DNA of 64,000 nucleotides from Dyadobacter sp. Leaf189. Lineage in GTDB: Bacteria; Bacteroidota; Bacteroidia; Cytophagales; Spirosomataceae. Below, piece by piece: positions 45,195 to 52,628 of this stretch (the first letter of the stretch is position 1; every line of letters begins with the position of its first letter). The stretch covers positions 310,001 through 374,000 of the forward strand of contig NZ_LMPS01000005.1 in the NCBI RefSeq assembly GCF_001424405.1. Reading direction: 5' to 3'. The notes below the pieces were generated by a model, which saw nothing but the letters and a program-made list of their open reading frames with translations, made no database searches and was not told the origin of the DNA. Made by a program: the position numbers and the translations under genes.

Positions 45195-45207
45195 CGTGCT
45201 GCCCGGC
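45168..45207. terminator. Strong hairpin spanning the stop codon of the TetX-like gene
   Basis: GCCGGGCAGCACG (45168-45180) pairs perfectly with CGTGCTGCCCGGC (45195-45207) around a 14-nt loop that includes the stop codon. No T run follows on either strand, so it may be a Rho-assisted terminator, an RNA 3'-end stabiliser or a barrier to the convergent gene ending at 45224. Confidence 0.5.
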
Positions 45208-45223
45208 AGAGTCGGGATTTCCA

Positions 45224-46162
45224 TCAAATTTCCACTGCTACCTTCCCGGTGAAGCTTTCCTCTTCCACCATTTGATGCGCCAGTCCCAGGTCTTCCAATG
45301 CAAACGTTTTGGAGACCTGGGGTTTGATCACACCTGCTTCAATGAGCTTGGCCAGTTGAAAGAGGTCTTCGGAATTTGGTTTCACTCCGACCATTTTCAT
45401 GCGTTTCTGAAATACCATATCGATAGCCGCATCAACTACGCCACCCAGACTGTCTGCTCCGCCGCGGGTTGTAACAAAAAGGCCCGTGTCGGTGAGACTG
45501 TCTTTGAGATCGGAGATCGTAAAATGGCCACTGGCATCAAAAATGAGGTCGAATTGCTTATCTGCCGGGATTTCTTCTTTGTCGTATATAATGATGTGGT
45601 CTGCGCCGATCTGCTTTGCAAAATCAGCGTGGGCTTCGCTGCAGGTACCGGTTACCGTATTGCCGAAATGCTTGGCGATCTGAACAGCTATGTAACCAAC
45701 TCCGCCGGTACATCCGGTGATCAGAACATGCTGTCTTGACTGCATTTTTCCGTCGACCATTAATCCCTGCCAGGCTGTTAAACCTACCAGCGGAATGGAG
45801 GCGGCTTCTACGAAAGAGATGTTTGCAGGCTTGAAGTGCATATTATCTTCCTCAGCCACGAGCATTTCAGCATAAGCGCCGCCTTTCACTGCACTCAGCA
45901 TTCCGTACACTTCTGAGCCGACATTGAATGCGGGATTTTTGGATTTGATAACAATACCGGCGAAATCGGCGCCCAGAACGTGCTTGCCGAACAAACCGGT
46001 GATGAGCCTCGTTTTACCTTGCCGCACAAGCGTATCCACGGGGTTTACAGAGGATGCCTTGTTCTGGATCAATACCTGGCCGTCTTCAATCTCGGGCGTG
46101 GGCAGATCTGCTATTTTGAAAACTTCCGGGGAACCATATTCGCTGATAATTGCGGCTTTCAT
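45224..46162 (-). CDS. Quinone oxidoreductase / zinc-free MDR-type alcohol dehydrogenase
   Basis: This 312-residue medium-chain dehydrogenase/reductase has 'VLIQNKASSVNPVDTLVRQGKTR' (quinone oxidoreductase hallmark), 'VLGADFAGIVIKS', and the cofactor motif 'VLITGCTGGVGYIAVQIAKHFGN' (GxxGGVG). No structural or catalytic zinc-binding residues are seen. It reduces quinones or enones with NADPH. Similar to the gene at 51565-52572 in type, though not closely alike in sequence. Convergent with the TetX-like gene. Confidence 0.9.
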   Translation of the reverse strand: MKAAIISEYGSPEVFKIADLPTPEIEDGQVLIQNKASSVNPVDTLVRQGKTRLITGLFGKHVLGADFAGIVIKSKNPAFNVGSEVYGMLSAVKGGAYAEMLVAEEDNMHFKPANISFVEAASIPLVGLTAWQGLMVDGKMQSRQHVLITGCTGGVGYIAVQIAKHFGNTVTGTCSEAHADFAKQIGADHIIIYDKEEIPADKQFDLIFDASGHFTISDLKDSLTDTGLFVTTRGGADSLGGVVDAAIDMVFQKRMKMVGVKPNSEDLFQLAKLIEAGVIKPQVSKTFALEDLGLAHQMVEEESFTGKVAVEI

Positions 46163-46251
46163 GATTTTGGATGAAATGTTTAGGTACAGGACCTAAAAAG
46201 TTGTGCCCTGGCGCAAACTCAAAACCGCAAATGATAAGAGGAATGATTACA

Positions 46252-46752
46252 TCAATGCGGAAGCGTCTCCCGAAAATAGCCGTAAACCCAGGTGCCCGCT
46301 ATGGCGCTGAGCAGCGGCACGATCACGACGGTGGCCCCAAACCCGATCTGCGCAAACAACGGCCCCGGACAAGCGCCTGTTAGTGCCCAGCCTAGCCCGA
46401 ACAGCAAACCGCCATAAATCTGCCCTTTGTTAAATTGCTTTTTGGCAAAAGTGATCTGCTCGCCGTTCACCGTTTTGACGTTGAATGCTTTGATCAGCCA
46501 TACGGACAACATTCCCACGGCCACGGCGCTTCCGATCACGCCGTACATGTGGAAAGATTCGAGGCGAAACATTTCCTGTATCCTGAACCAGCTGATTACC
46601 TCGGCTTTGATAAAGACGATCCCGAACAGGATGCCGGTTATCAGGTATTTAATGTTACCATACCAGGCGTGATTCTGTTCACTTTCGTTGATGCAAATGG
46701 CATCTGTCGCGCGGATGGCGTATTCGTTTTCTTCTTCTACAATGGGTTGCAT
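46252..46752 (-). CDS. YeeE/YedE-family half-transporter (DUF6691 type)
   Basis: The start at 46752 is chosen over 46866 because the extra residues are the antisense of the neighbour and carry no membrane pattern. The ~166-residue protein has four predicted spans and the conserved Cys in 'GLGWALTGACPGPLFAQIG'. It is the C-terminal half of the YeeE/YedE sulfur-compound channel fold; the other half is encoded 20 bp upstream. The pair is expected to pass thiosulfate- or sulfide-related species through the inner membrane by cysteine relay. It is part of the sulfur island 46.2-50.5 kb. Confidence 0.88.
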   Translation of the reverse strand: MQPIVEEENEYAIRATDAICINESEQNHAWYGNIKYLITGILFGIVFIKAEVISWFRIQEMFRLESFHMYGVIGSAVAVGMLSVWLIKAFNVKTVNGEQITFAKKQFNKGQIYGGLLFGLGWALTGACPGPLFAQIGFGATVVIVPLLSAIAGTWVYGYFRETLPH

Positions 46753-46772
46753 ATTCAAATGTATTACCTGTT

Positions 46773-47336
46773 TTATAAACTTAAAATCACGGGTAAAATC
46801 CAGTTCGCCATGATAAACCCGCCGATCATGAAGCAGATTGTGGCGACCAGCGAGGGCCACTGCCATGTGGAAAGGCCCGTAATGGAATGACCACTCGTGC
46901 AGCCCCCGGCGTAACGCGCCCCGAAGCCAACCAGAAATCCACCGCCAACCAGCATGATTATGCCGCGTAAGGTCAGAAGGCTTTCCCAGCTCACGATATC
47001 GACAGGTACCTGGGACGAAAAGTCCGTGATACCATACCCTGCAAGTTCTTTTGTGAGATTTTCCGTGACCTGGATTCCGTTGGGGTTAACCAGAAAGTTC
47101 GAGGCAATTACACCTCCCAGAAAAATGCCGAGCACGAAAACGAGGTTCCAGGTCTCTTTTTTCCATTCGTATTGAAAAAAGGGAACCTTGGCGGGAAGAC
47201 AGGCCGCGCACGCGTGACGCAGCGATGACGAAATCCCGAACGATTTATTTCCTGCTATGAGCAAGGCAGGTACCGTGAGCCCGATCAGCGGCCCGGCAAT
47301 GTACCAGGGCCACGGCTGTTTAATTAAGTCCAGCAT
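46773..47336 (-). CDS. YeeE/YedE-family half-transporter
   Basis: This 187-residue protein has spans near 12-32, 65-85, 115-138 and 160-182. The family cysteine motif is 'GFGARYAGGCTSGHSITGLS', and additional cysteines lie in 'HACAACLP'. It pairs with the half-transporter encoded immediately downstream, as in other Bacteroidota where the two halves always neighbour a persulfide dioxygenase. It lies 80 bp downstream of the CstB-like gene with no terminator seen between, so it is probably in the same transcript. Confidence 0.88.
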   Translation of the reverse strand: MLDLIKQPWPWYIAGPLIGLTVPALLIAGNKSFGISSSLRHACAACLPAKVPFFQYEWKKETWNLVFVLGIFLGGVIASNFLVNPNGIQVTENLTKELAGYGITDFSSQVPVDIVSWESLLTLRGIIMLVGGGFLVGFGARYAGGCTSGHSITGLSTWQWPSLVATICFMIGGFIMANWILPVILSL

Positions 47337-47416
47337 GAATGTATTTTATGTTTGAAATTCCTGTTCAGCATAACCGGAATACGTGAAAAATTTAACTCGA
47401 CAAAATGAGAGGCGGG

Positions 47417-48838
47417 CTATAACATGGTACTCGGGCAGACGTAATTGCTGATCTGAAAGAGTCCTGATTCTTTCATTGTCTTGAAGCCGCCCGTTACATT
47501 GATTACGCGATCGTATCCTCTCGATTTCAGAATGGAGTTGAAAATCATCGACCGGTAACCGGACGCGCAATGCACCAGATAGGTTTTGTTTTTATCAATT
47601 TCAGAAAGACGATCATTCAGGTAATCCAATGGGATATTCCCGGAACCAATCATATGTTCGGAGAAATGCTCGCTGGCTTTCCTTACATCGAGCACGGTTA
47701 ATGCCGGATCCTCTTGAAGTCGTTGCGCCATTTCGCCCGCAGTAATGGATTCAATCTGATCGGTTTCTTTGCCGGCTTCTTTCCAGGCTTCAAAGCCGCC
47801 GTTTAAATAGCCGATCGTATAATCATACCCGACACGCGCGAGGCGGGTGATCACTTCTTCTTCTCTGCCTTGTTCGGTAACAATCAGGATCTTCTGTCTG
47901 ATATCGGGGATCATTGCACCTACCCACGGTGCAAAACTTCCGTCAATGCCGATATTGATCGCATTCGGGATAAAACCTTTGGCAAAAACCCCGGCATCAC
48001 GCGTGTCGAGCAGAATGGCGTCGGTTTCGTTGGCAGCTGCTTCAAATGCATCGGGATCAAGCGCACGATTTCCACGCTGCATCACGGTATCGATGCGATC
48101 GTACCCCTGGATGTTCATCATCACATTTTCGGGGAAATAAGCTGGGGGAGGTGTTAGTCCGTCGGTAACTTCTTTTACAAACTCTTCCTCTGTCATGTCC
48201 GCGCGCAGCGCATAGTTAAAGCGCTTTTGATTGCCCAGCGTGTCGGTCGTTTCCTTACTCATATTTTTACCGCACGCACTGCCGGCACCGTGTGCGGGAT
48301 ATACCACAATGTCGTCCGCCAGTGGCATGATCTTCGTCCGCAACGAGTTGAATAAATGTCTGGCCAGCTTGTCCTGCGTGAGGTCAGCCACTACTTTTTG
48401 CGCCAGGTCAGGGCGGCCTACATCCCCGATAAACAGGGTATCTCCGGTGAAAATGGCGAGGTCTTTGCCGGCTGCATCGCTGAGCAGATAGCACGTACTT
48501 TCCATCGTGTGGCCCGGCGTGTGCAGAACTTTGATTGTTGCATTGCCGACGGTCAGTACTTCGCCGTCTACTGCAATATGTGCTTCAAATCCCGGCTGCG
48601 CAGTTGGTCCGAACACGATCCTTGCGCCTGTTTTTTCCGACAGATCCAGGTGCCCGGAGACAAAGTCGGCGTGGAAGTGCGTTTCCAGCACATATTTGAT
48701 TTTTGCGTCGCTCTTTTCTGCGCGACTGATGTAGGGCTCCACTTCTCTGAGCGGGTCAATTACCACAGCTTCGCCATTACTTTCGATATAATAGGCACCC
48801 TGGGCAAGACACCCGGTATAGATCTGTTCGATTTTCAT
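47417..48838 (-). CDS. CstB-like persulfide dioxygenase with two rhodanese domains
   Basis: The ~473-residue protein is taken from 48838, where the family sequence starts ('MKIEQIYTGCLAQGAYYIES'). Residues ~1-235 are an ETHE1-type metallo-beta-lactamase fold with the iron-site motif 'THFHADFVSGH' and 'TPGHTMES'. A first rhodanese domain (~255-360) lacks the active cysteine ('IVTEQGREEEV'). The second (~370-470) keeps it, as Cys424 in 'LVHCASGYRS'. This dioxygenase/pseudo-rhodanese/rhodanese order is that of staphylococcal CstB, which turns persulfides into thiosulfate to relieve sulfide stress. An operator shared with the facing Crp/Fnr gene lies 60 bp before the start. Confidence 0.9.
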   Translation of the reverse strand: MKIEQIYTGCLAQGAYYIESNGEAVVIDPLREVEPYISRAEKSDAKIKYVLETHFHADFVSGHLDLSEKTGARIVFGPTAQPGFEAHIAVDGEVLTVGNATIKVLHTPGHTMESTCYLLSDAAGKDLAIFTGDTLFIGDVGRPDLAQKVVADLTQDKLARHLFNSLRTKIMPLADDIVVYPAHGAGSACGKNMSKETTDTLGNQKRFNYALRADMTEEEFVKEVTDGLTPPPAYFPENVMMNIQGYDRIDTVMQRGNRALDPDAFEAAANETDAILLDTRDAGVFAKGFIPNAINIGIDGSFAPWVGAMIPDIRQKILIVTEQGREEEVITRLARVGYDYTIGYLNGGFEAWKEAGKETDQIESITAGEMAQRLQEDPALTVLDVRKASEHFSEHMIGSGNIPLDYLNDRLSEIDKNKTYLVHCASGYRSMIFNSILKSRGYDRVINVTGGFKTMKESGLFQISNYVCPSTML

Positions 48839-48867
48839 AATTCTATTGAGTTGATTCATTGTATGTG

Positions 48868-48911
48868 CAAATTTCGGCCTTGCAGCTTGCCGGGTCAGTG
48901 ACATTTGTCAC
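48868..48911 (-). promoter_or_regulatory. Crp/Fnr-type operator and -7 box of the CstB-like gene
   Basis: GTGACATTTGTCAC (48898-48911) is a GTGACA-N2-TGTCAC inverted repeat. On the minus strand GAAATTTG (48868-48875, close to TAnnTTTG) follows with its centre exactly 33 bp from the operator centre. The same spacing occurs at 49803-49846 and at 49773-49816. Confidence 0.65.
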
Positions 48912-48929
48912 CCAGCTGTAAATTTTTTG

Positions 48930-49751
48930 TCAGACAGGAGAAAAGCCTCCTAGCAACGGCCAGACCAGTTCTTTTGTAATGATAAATAGCCCCATTGCCA
49001 GCACAAACCAGCCAAAACCCTTTTTCAACTGACTGGATGCTACACGCTTGCCGAGCCACGTACCGATCACAATTCCACCCATAGCAATGCTGGTGACTTT
49101 GATAAGAAATAGCCAGTCGATCGCAAAATGCCCGAGGTCGCCGAGGAAGCCGATCAGGGAATTGAGCGCGATAATCAGTAAGGAAGTGCCGACGGCCTCG
49201 CGCATGGGCATTCCCATGATCAAAACTAAAGTGGGAATCAACAGAAAACCGCCTCCTGCTCCGAGCAGCCCGGTAGTAAGCCCGATCCCGATGCTGCTCA
49301 GCACCAACCGGATTACATTGCTTTTCAAGTCGCAAGTCAGGCAGCCCGGCGTTTTTTCTTTGTCTCTGATCATACCCAGAGAGGCAGCCACCATCAGTAC
49401 TGCAAAAAGGATCATCGTGAGCAGCGCCTCGGTGATCGTGAAATTGCCTATTTGAAACAAATTATCAGGAACGATCGGCATCAGGAATTTCCTGGTCAGG
49501 TAGACCGTCGTGATGGATATTGTCCCGAAAAATGCAGCTGTTCGAAGGTTGATCTGACTATTGCGGTAATAAGTAAATGCACCCGCCAGACTGGTTGACC
49601 CAACAATAAAAAGCGAATAGGATGTGGAAACCAATGGGTTAATCCCAAACAGATAGACCAGTACAGGAACTGTCAGAATGGAGCCTCCGCCGCCAATCAG
49701 TCCCAGCGATACGCCGATCAGGATGGAGGCCAGGTATGCAAAAGTTTCCAT
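48930..49751 (-). CDS. TauE/SafE-family sulfite/sulfur-anion exporter
   Basis: The ~273-residue protein is taken from the ATG at 49751, where the first membrane span begins ('METFAYLASILIGVSLGLIGGGGSILTVPVLVYLFG'). It has eight or so spans, with the paired TauE repeats 'GLIGGGGSILTVP' and 'GLLGAGGGFLLIPTLVLIMGMPMREAVGTSL'. It would export sulfite or a related anion made by persulfide oxidation. It lies 91 bp upstream of the CstB-like gene on the same strand, with that gene's own operator in the gap, and is divergent from the Crp/Fnr regulator. Confidence 0.9.
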   Translation of the reverse strand: METFAYLASILIGVSLGLIGGGGSILTVPVLVYLFGINPLVSTSYSLFIVGSTSLAGAFTYYRNSQINLRTAAFFGTISITTVYLTRKFLMPIVPDNLFQIGNFTITEALLTMILFAVLMVAASLGMIRDKEKTPGCLTCDLKSNVIRLVLSSIGIGLTTGLLGAGGGFLLIPTLVLIMGMPMREAVGTSLLIIALNSLIGFLGDLGHFAIDWLFLIKVTSIAMGGIVIGTWLGKRVASSQLKKGFGWFVLAMGLFIITKELVWPLLGGFSPV

Positions 49752-49772
49752 GTCAATGTGTTTTGTCGGACA

Positions 49773-49846
49773 CAAAATTGGTAACCTGGAATTTACCGGT
49801 CAGTGATAAATGTCACATAGCAGTGAACGAATTGATCCTATCTTTG
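49773..49846. promoter_or_regulatory. Divergent Crp/Fnr-type operator with two flanking -7 boxes
   Basis: GTGATAAATGTCAC (49803-49816) differs from the 48898 site at one half-site base plus the spacer. To the right, TATCTTTG (49839-49846, exact TAnnTTTG) serves the Crp/Fnr gene. To the left, minus-strand CAATTTTG (49773-49780) serves the TauE gene. Both box centres are exactly 33 bp from the operator centre, so one dimer could activate both promoters. Confidence 0.65.
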
Positions 49847-49865
49847 GAATGTAAAAAGCGATCTT

Positions 49866-50501
49866 ATGAATGCGGATATAGTACATTACCTGGACACGGT
49901 TTTCTCCGATTTTGAGCCGGAATTAAAAGCAAGGCTTGCAGCGGAATCGTCGCTGAAAAAGATCCCTGCGGGCGAAGTGATCATGCGCACGGGCCAGTAC
50001 TTTAAGTATACATTGTTGATAGCCAGCGGGAAAGTGAAGCTATACCGCGAGGGTGACGATGGGGAGGAAGCCTACATTTATACCTTGCAAGCCGGGAATG
50101 CCTGTGCACTTTCGATGATCTGTAACACCCGCCAGCAGACGAGCGAGATCACGGCCGTCACCCTTGAAGATACCGTCGCCATTATGGTGCCCATTCAGCT
50201 GATGGACAATCTGATGCAGGAGTACAAGAGCTGGTATTACTTTGTGATCGATAATTACCGGTCAAGATTTGAAGAACTATTAACGGTTTTAGACAGTGTA
50301 GTTTTCAAAGGAATGGATGAGCGGCTGGAATTTTACCTTAAAAATCAGGTGAAGAACCGGGGGACAAAGGAGCTTTTTATGACCCATTCTGAAATAGCAA
50401 ATGACCTCAACACGTCGCGCGAGGTGGTTTCCAGGTTGTTGAAAAAGATGGAGCAAAATAAAAAGATACAGCTCTTTCGTAGCCACATTGCGTGGCTGTA
50501 A
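49866..50501 (+). CDS. Crp/Fnr-family regulator with C-x5-C motif
   Basis: This 211-residue protein has a cyclic-nucleotide-binding-like beta-barrel (~25-115, 'IPAGEVIMRTGQYFKYTLLIASGKVKLYREGDDGEEAYIYTLQAGNACALSMIC'), a long dimer helix, and a Crp-type winged HTH ('MTHSEIANDLNTSREVVSRLLKKMEQNKKIQL'). The phosphate-binding cassette of true cAMP receptors is absent; instead Cys80 and Cys86 ('CALSMIC') sit where the effector site would be. It faces the sulfur genes across a shared operator, so a persulfide- or sulfide-responsive role is plausible (inference). Confidence 0.9.
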   Translation: MNADIVHYLDTVFSDFEPELKARLAAESSLKKIPAGEVIMRTGQYFKYTLLIASGKVKLYREGDDGEEAYIYTLQAGNACALSMICNTRQQTSEITAVTLEDTVAIMVPIQLMDNLMQEYKSWYYFVIDNYRSRFEELLTVLDSVVFKGMDERLEFYLKNQVKNRGTKELFMTHSEIANDLNTSREVVSRLLKKMEQNKKIQLFRSHIAWL

Positions 50502-50512
50502 TGGATTCTAAA

Positions 50513-51058
50513 TCAGTTTGATACCTTGCTTTGTTGATATAACTTCCTGATCATGCTGATCTGGCCGCGATGGTAAATTTCGTCTTCGATCATATGATAT
50601 AGTGCCCACGCAAGGTTGCAGCCTCCTTCCGGGTCGTAGCCCTCGATTTTTCTGCTGAAATCATGAAAGCTGATATTTTCAACAGCCGCTATCAGCATCT
50701 TCCGGGAAGCATGCAATGCGTCGATATAGCTTTGCACCGGTTGCCTTAACAGCAGCTTCGGGATATGCTCGCCCATATCCAGGGCTGGCAAAAGTTCGTC
50801 ATTTTCTTCGGCTGTCAGCGGCCTGCCTTCTACGAATTCAATGCGGAAGTAATGTTCTATGGCGATGATGTGGGATAGCAGCGCGCCAACCGTATTCCAG
50901 TTCTGACTATACTGCCAGTCGATCAGCTCATCGGGTAATTTTTCGATACTCTGGATCGTCGTAAGCCGCGCATCTTTGAGTATTCCCAAGAGGTAATCAA
51001 TGGAATGGTCCGGCGCGTTCCCGAATCTGATGTGGAAATCTCGTTTTAGTATCATCAA
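50513..51058 (-). CDS. DinB-family putative metal-dependent enzyme
   Basis: This 181-residue four-helix-bundle protein has 'SIEKLPDELIDWQYSQNWNTVGALLSHIIAIEHYFRIEF' and the later His-containing helix 'WALYHMIEDEIYHRGQISMIRKL'. The three histidines typical of the DinB/YfiT metal site are visible in LLSH, and in the YHMIEDEIYHRGQ segment. Members include thiol transferases using bacillithiol or mycothiol, but many are uncharacterised. It ends 11 bp from the convergent Crp/Fnr gene. Confidence 0.85.
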   Translation of the reverse strand: MMILKRDFHIRFGNAPDHSIDYLLGILKDARLTTIQSIEKLPDELIDWQYSQNWNTVGALLSHIIAIEHYFRIEFVEGRPLTAEENDELLPALDMGEHIPKLLLRQPVQSYIDALHASRKMLIAAVENISFHDFSRKIEGYDPEGGCNLAWALYHMIEDEIYHRGQISMIRKLYQQSKVSN

Positions 51059-51102
51059 GCTGTTAGACTTTAAGCGGGTACCTCTGCAAGTTCAATCGGG
51101 CA

Positions 51103-51552
51103 TTAACAACCGGAGCCAAGCCGTAAATGGAGGATAGGGAACGGATTTCCGCTCGGATCTGTGGCAGAGCGGCCCGCAATCCCGAAGCCCATTTTTTTAT
51201 AAAATTCAAATGCACCCGGATTATCCTCATTAACATCAACCTTGGAGATGCCGAGCTCCCGGATCGCAAAGTGACATAAGCTCTTGCCCAGACCTTTTCC
51301 AAAATCGTCTGGATGAATAAAAAGCATTCCGATTTCATCGCCAGCAATGCCGATAAATCCAGCCAGCGTTTCAGGCTCCTTGTAAATGCCAAACAGTGAA
51401 ACAGACGGGAGATATTCTTTCAATATCAGCGGCTTATAAAACTGAATGTCAGCCTCCGAAAGAAAATGATGTGTGGCGCGCACAGAAGCTTCCCATACCG
51501 ATATTATTGAGTGATAGTCTTTTTCAGATAATGGCAGAATTTCCATTTGCAT
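51103..51552 (-). CDS. GNAT-family N-acetyltransferase
   Basis: This 149-residue protein shows the GNAT acetyl-CoA motif A 'GMLFIHPDDFGKGLGKSLCHFAI' (Q/RxxGxG/A variant GKGLGK), with motif B 'GISKVDVNEDNPGAFEFYKKMGFGIAGRSATD'. It is likely to acetylate a small molecule or a protein N-terminus. No antibiotic-resistance subgroup could be recognised. Between the DinB gene and the quinone oxidoreductase on the same strand. Confidence 0.88.
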   Translation of the reverse strand: MQMEILPLSEKDYHSIISVWEASVRATHHFLSEADIQFYKPLILKEYLPSVSLFGIYKEPETLAGFIGIAGDEIGMLFIHPDDFGKGLGKSLCHFAIRELGISKVDVNEDNPGAFEFYKKMGFGIAGRSATDPSGNPFPILHLRLGSGC

Positions 51553-51564
51553 CTATTTTTTCGA

Positions 51565-52572
51565 TTACTTTCCAGCGTTTAAATTACTGTTACGAATAAC
51601 AATTTTCCCCATCGTGTGCCCGGTTTCCATCTCCTCATGTGCTTTCGCCAATTCTTCCAGCGGATACACTTTGGATACTTGCGGCTGCAATGTTCCGGTT
51701 TCAACCATTTCTACCAGCCTTTTCAGGATAATGCTCTGCCGGTTTTGAGAAGGATTTTGTAAAGGCCCGCCCATGAACTGGTAGCTCAATGTAATATTCT
51801 TCAAGAGCAGCCGGTAACCTTCCTGAGCGTCGACCGAAACAGGCAGTATCGAGCAGATATGTCCGTTGTACGCAGCATAATCAATGCATTGACTGAATGT
51901 GGAACCTCCTACCGTGTCCAGGATCAGAGCGGCACCTTGTCCATTGGTTAAATCCATAACCGCGGCTTTTACGTTCTCATCCCTGTAGTTCAAAACATAG
52001 TCTGCACCGAGCGTGGTGGCGCAATACTCCATTGATTCCTCCCGGCTGGCCGTGGTAACCACTTTACAGCCCACGTATTTGGCAAGCTGTACGGCCAGAT
52101 GTCCGACTCCGCCTGCGCCTGCATGAATAACGACCAGGTCTCCACTCCGGATATGCAGCCGGTCAAGCAACGCTTCAAACGCCGTTATGCCAACAAGCGG
52201 AATGGCGGCTGCTATCTCATCGGAAAGATTGCCTGCCAAAGCGCAGGAGGGGTAATCCACGGCCACATACTCCGCATTCGCGCCGTTTCGAAATGGGGTA
52301 GGAGACCCGATTACCCTGTCTCCCATCCTGAAACCTTTTACATTGCTTCCCATTTCAACCACCACACCGCAAACGTCAAAACCCAGGATCAGCGGAAAAT
52401 TGCGCGGGACGGAAGCCTTGTTCCGAATCCGGCAGTCGAGCGGATTTACACTTGTTGTCAAAACTCTTATAACCAGGTCATCGGCCATTGCAACGGGCTC
52501 CGGCATTTCACAAAGCTCAAAAACTGTCGCTGCCGGACCGTGCGCTGTAATTACATTTGCTTTCATGCTCAT
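51565..52572 (-). CDS. MDR-type NADPH:quinone/enone oxidoreductase
   Basis: This 335-residue protein of the zinc-binding-dehydrogenase superfamily has 'LTTSVNPLDCRIRNKASVPRNFPLILGFDVCGVVVEMG' and the nucleotide motif 'VVIHAGAGGVGHLAVQLAKYVGCKVV'. Zinc ligands of alcohol dehydrogenases are not evident, which fits the quinone oxidoreductase-like branch. An AraC regulator is encoded 57 bp upstream on the same strand, so an inducible electrophile- or quinone-detoxifying role is likely. The GNAT gene follows 12 bp downstream. Confidence 0.9.
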   Translation of the reverse strand: MSMKANVITAHGPAATVFELCEMPEPVAMADDLVIRVLTTSVNPLDCRIRNKASVPRNFPLILGFDVCGVVVEMGSNVKGFRMGDRVIGSPTPFRNGANAEYVAVDYPSCALAGNLSDEIAAAIPLVGITAFEALLDRLHIRSGDLVVIHAGAGGVGHLAVQLAKYVGCKVVTTASREESMEYCATTLGADYVLNYRDENVKAAVMDLTNGQGAALILDTVGGSTFSQCIDYAAYNGHICSILPVSVDAQEGYRLLLKNITLSYQFMGGPLQNPSQNRQSIILKRLVEMVETGTLQPQVSKVYPLEELAKAHEEMETGHTMGKIVIRNSNLNAGK

Positions 52573-52628
52573 TGTTTTTGAGCAAATCTAGCATTCGTAT
52601 GGCAGCCGGGTTTGTCAGATCGGGAGCG

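Noticed and set aside
46753-46866. Longer N-terminus for the second YeeE half
   Set aside because: It overlaps the end of the other half-transporter gene and encodes no membrane span; the ATG at 46752 gives the expected size.
49761-49777. TTTTGT-N5-ACAAAA inverted repeat before tauE
   Set aside because: It overlaps the proposed -7 box and is low-complexity; the GTGATA/TGTCAC site explains the region better.
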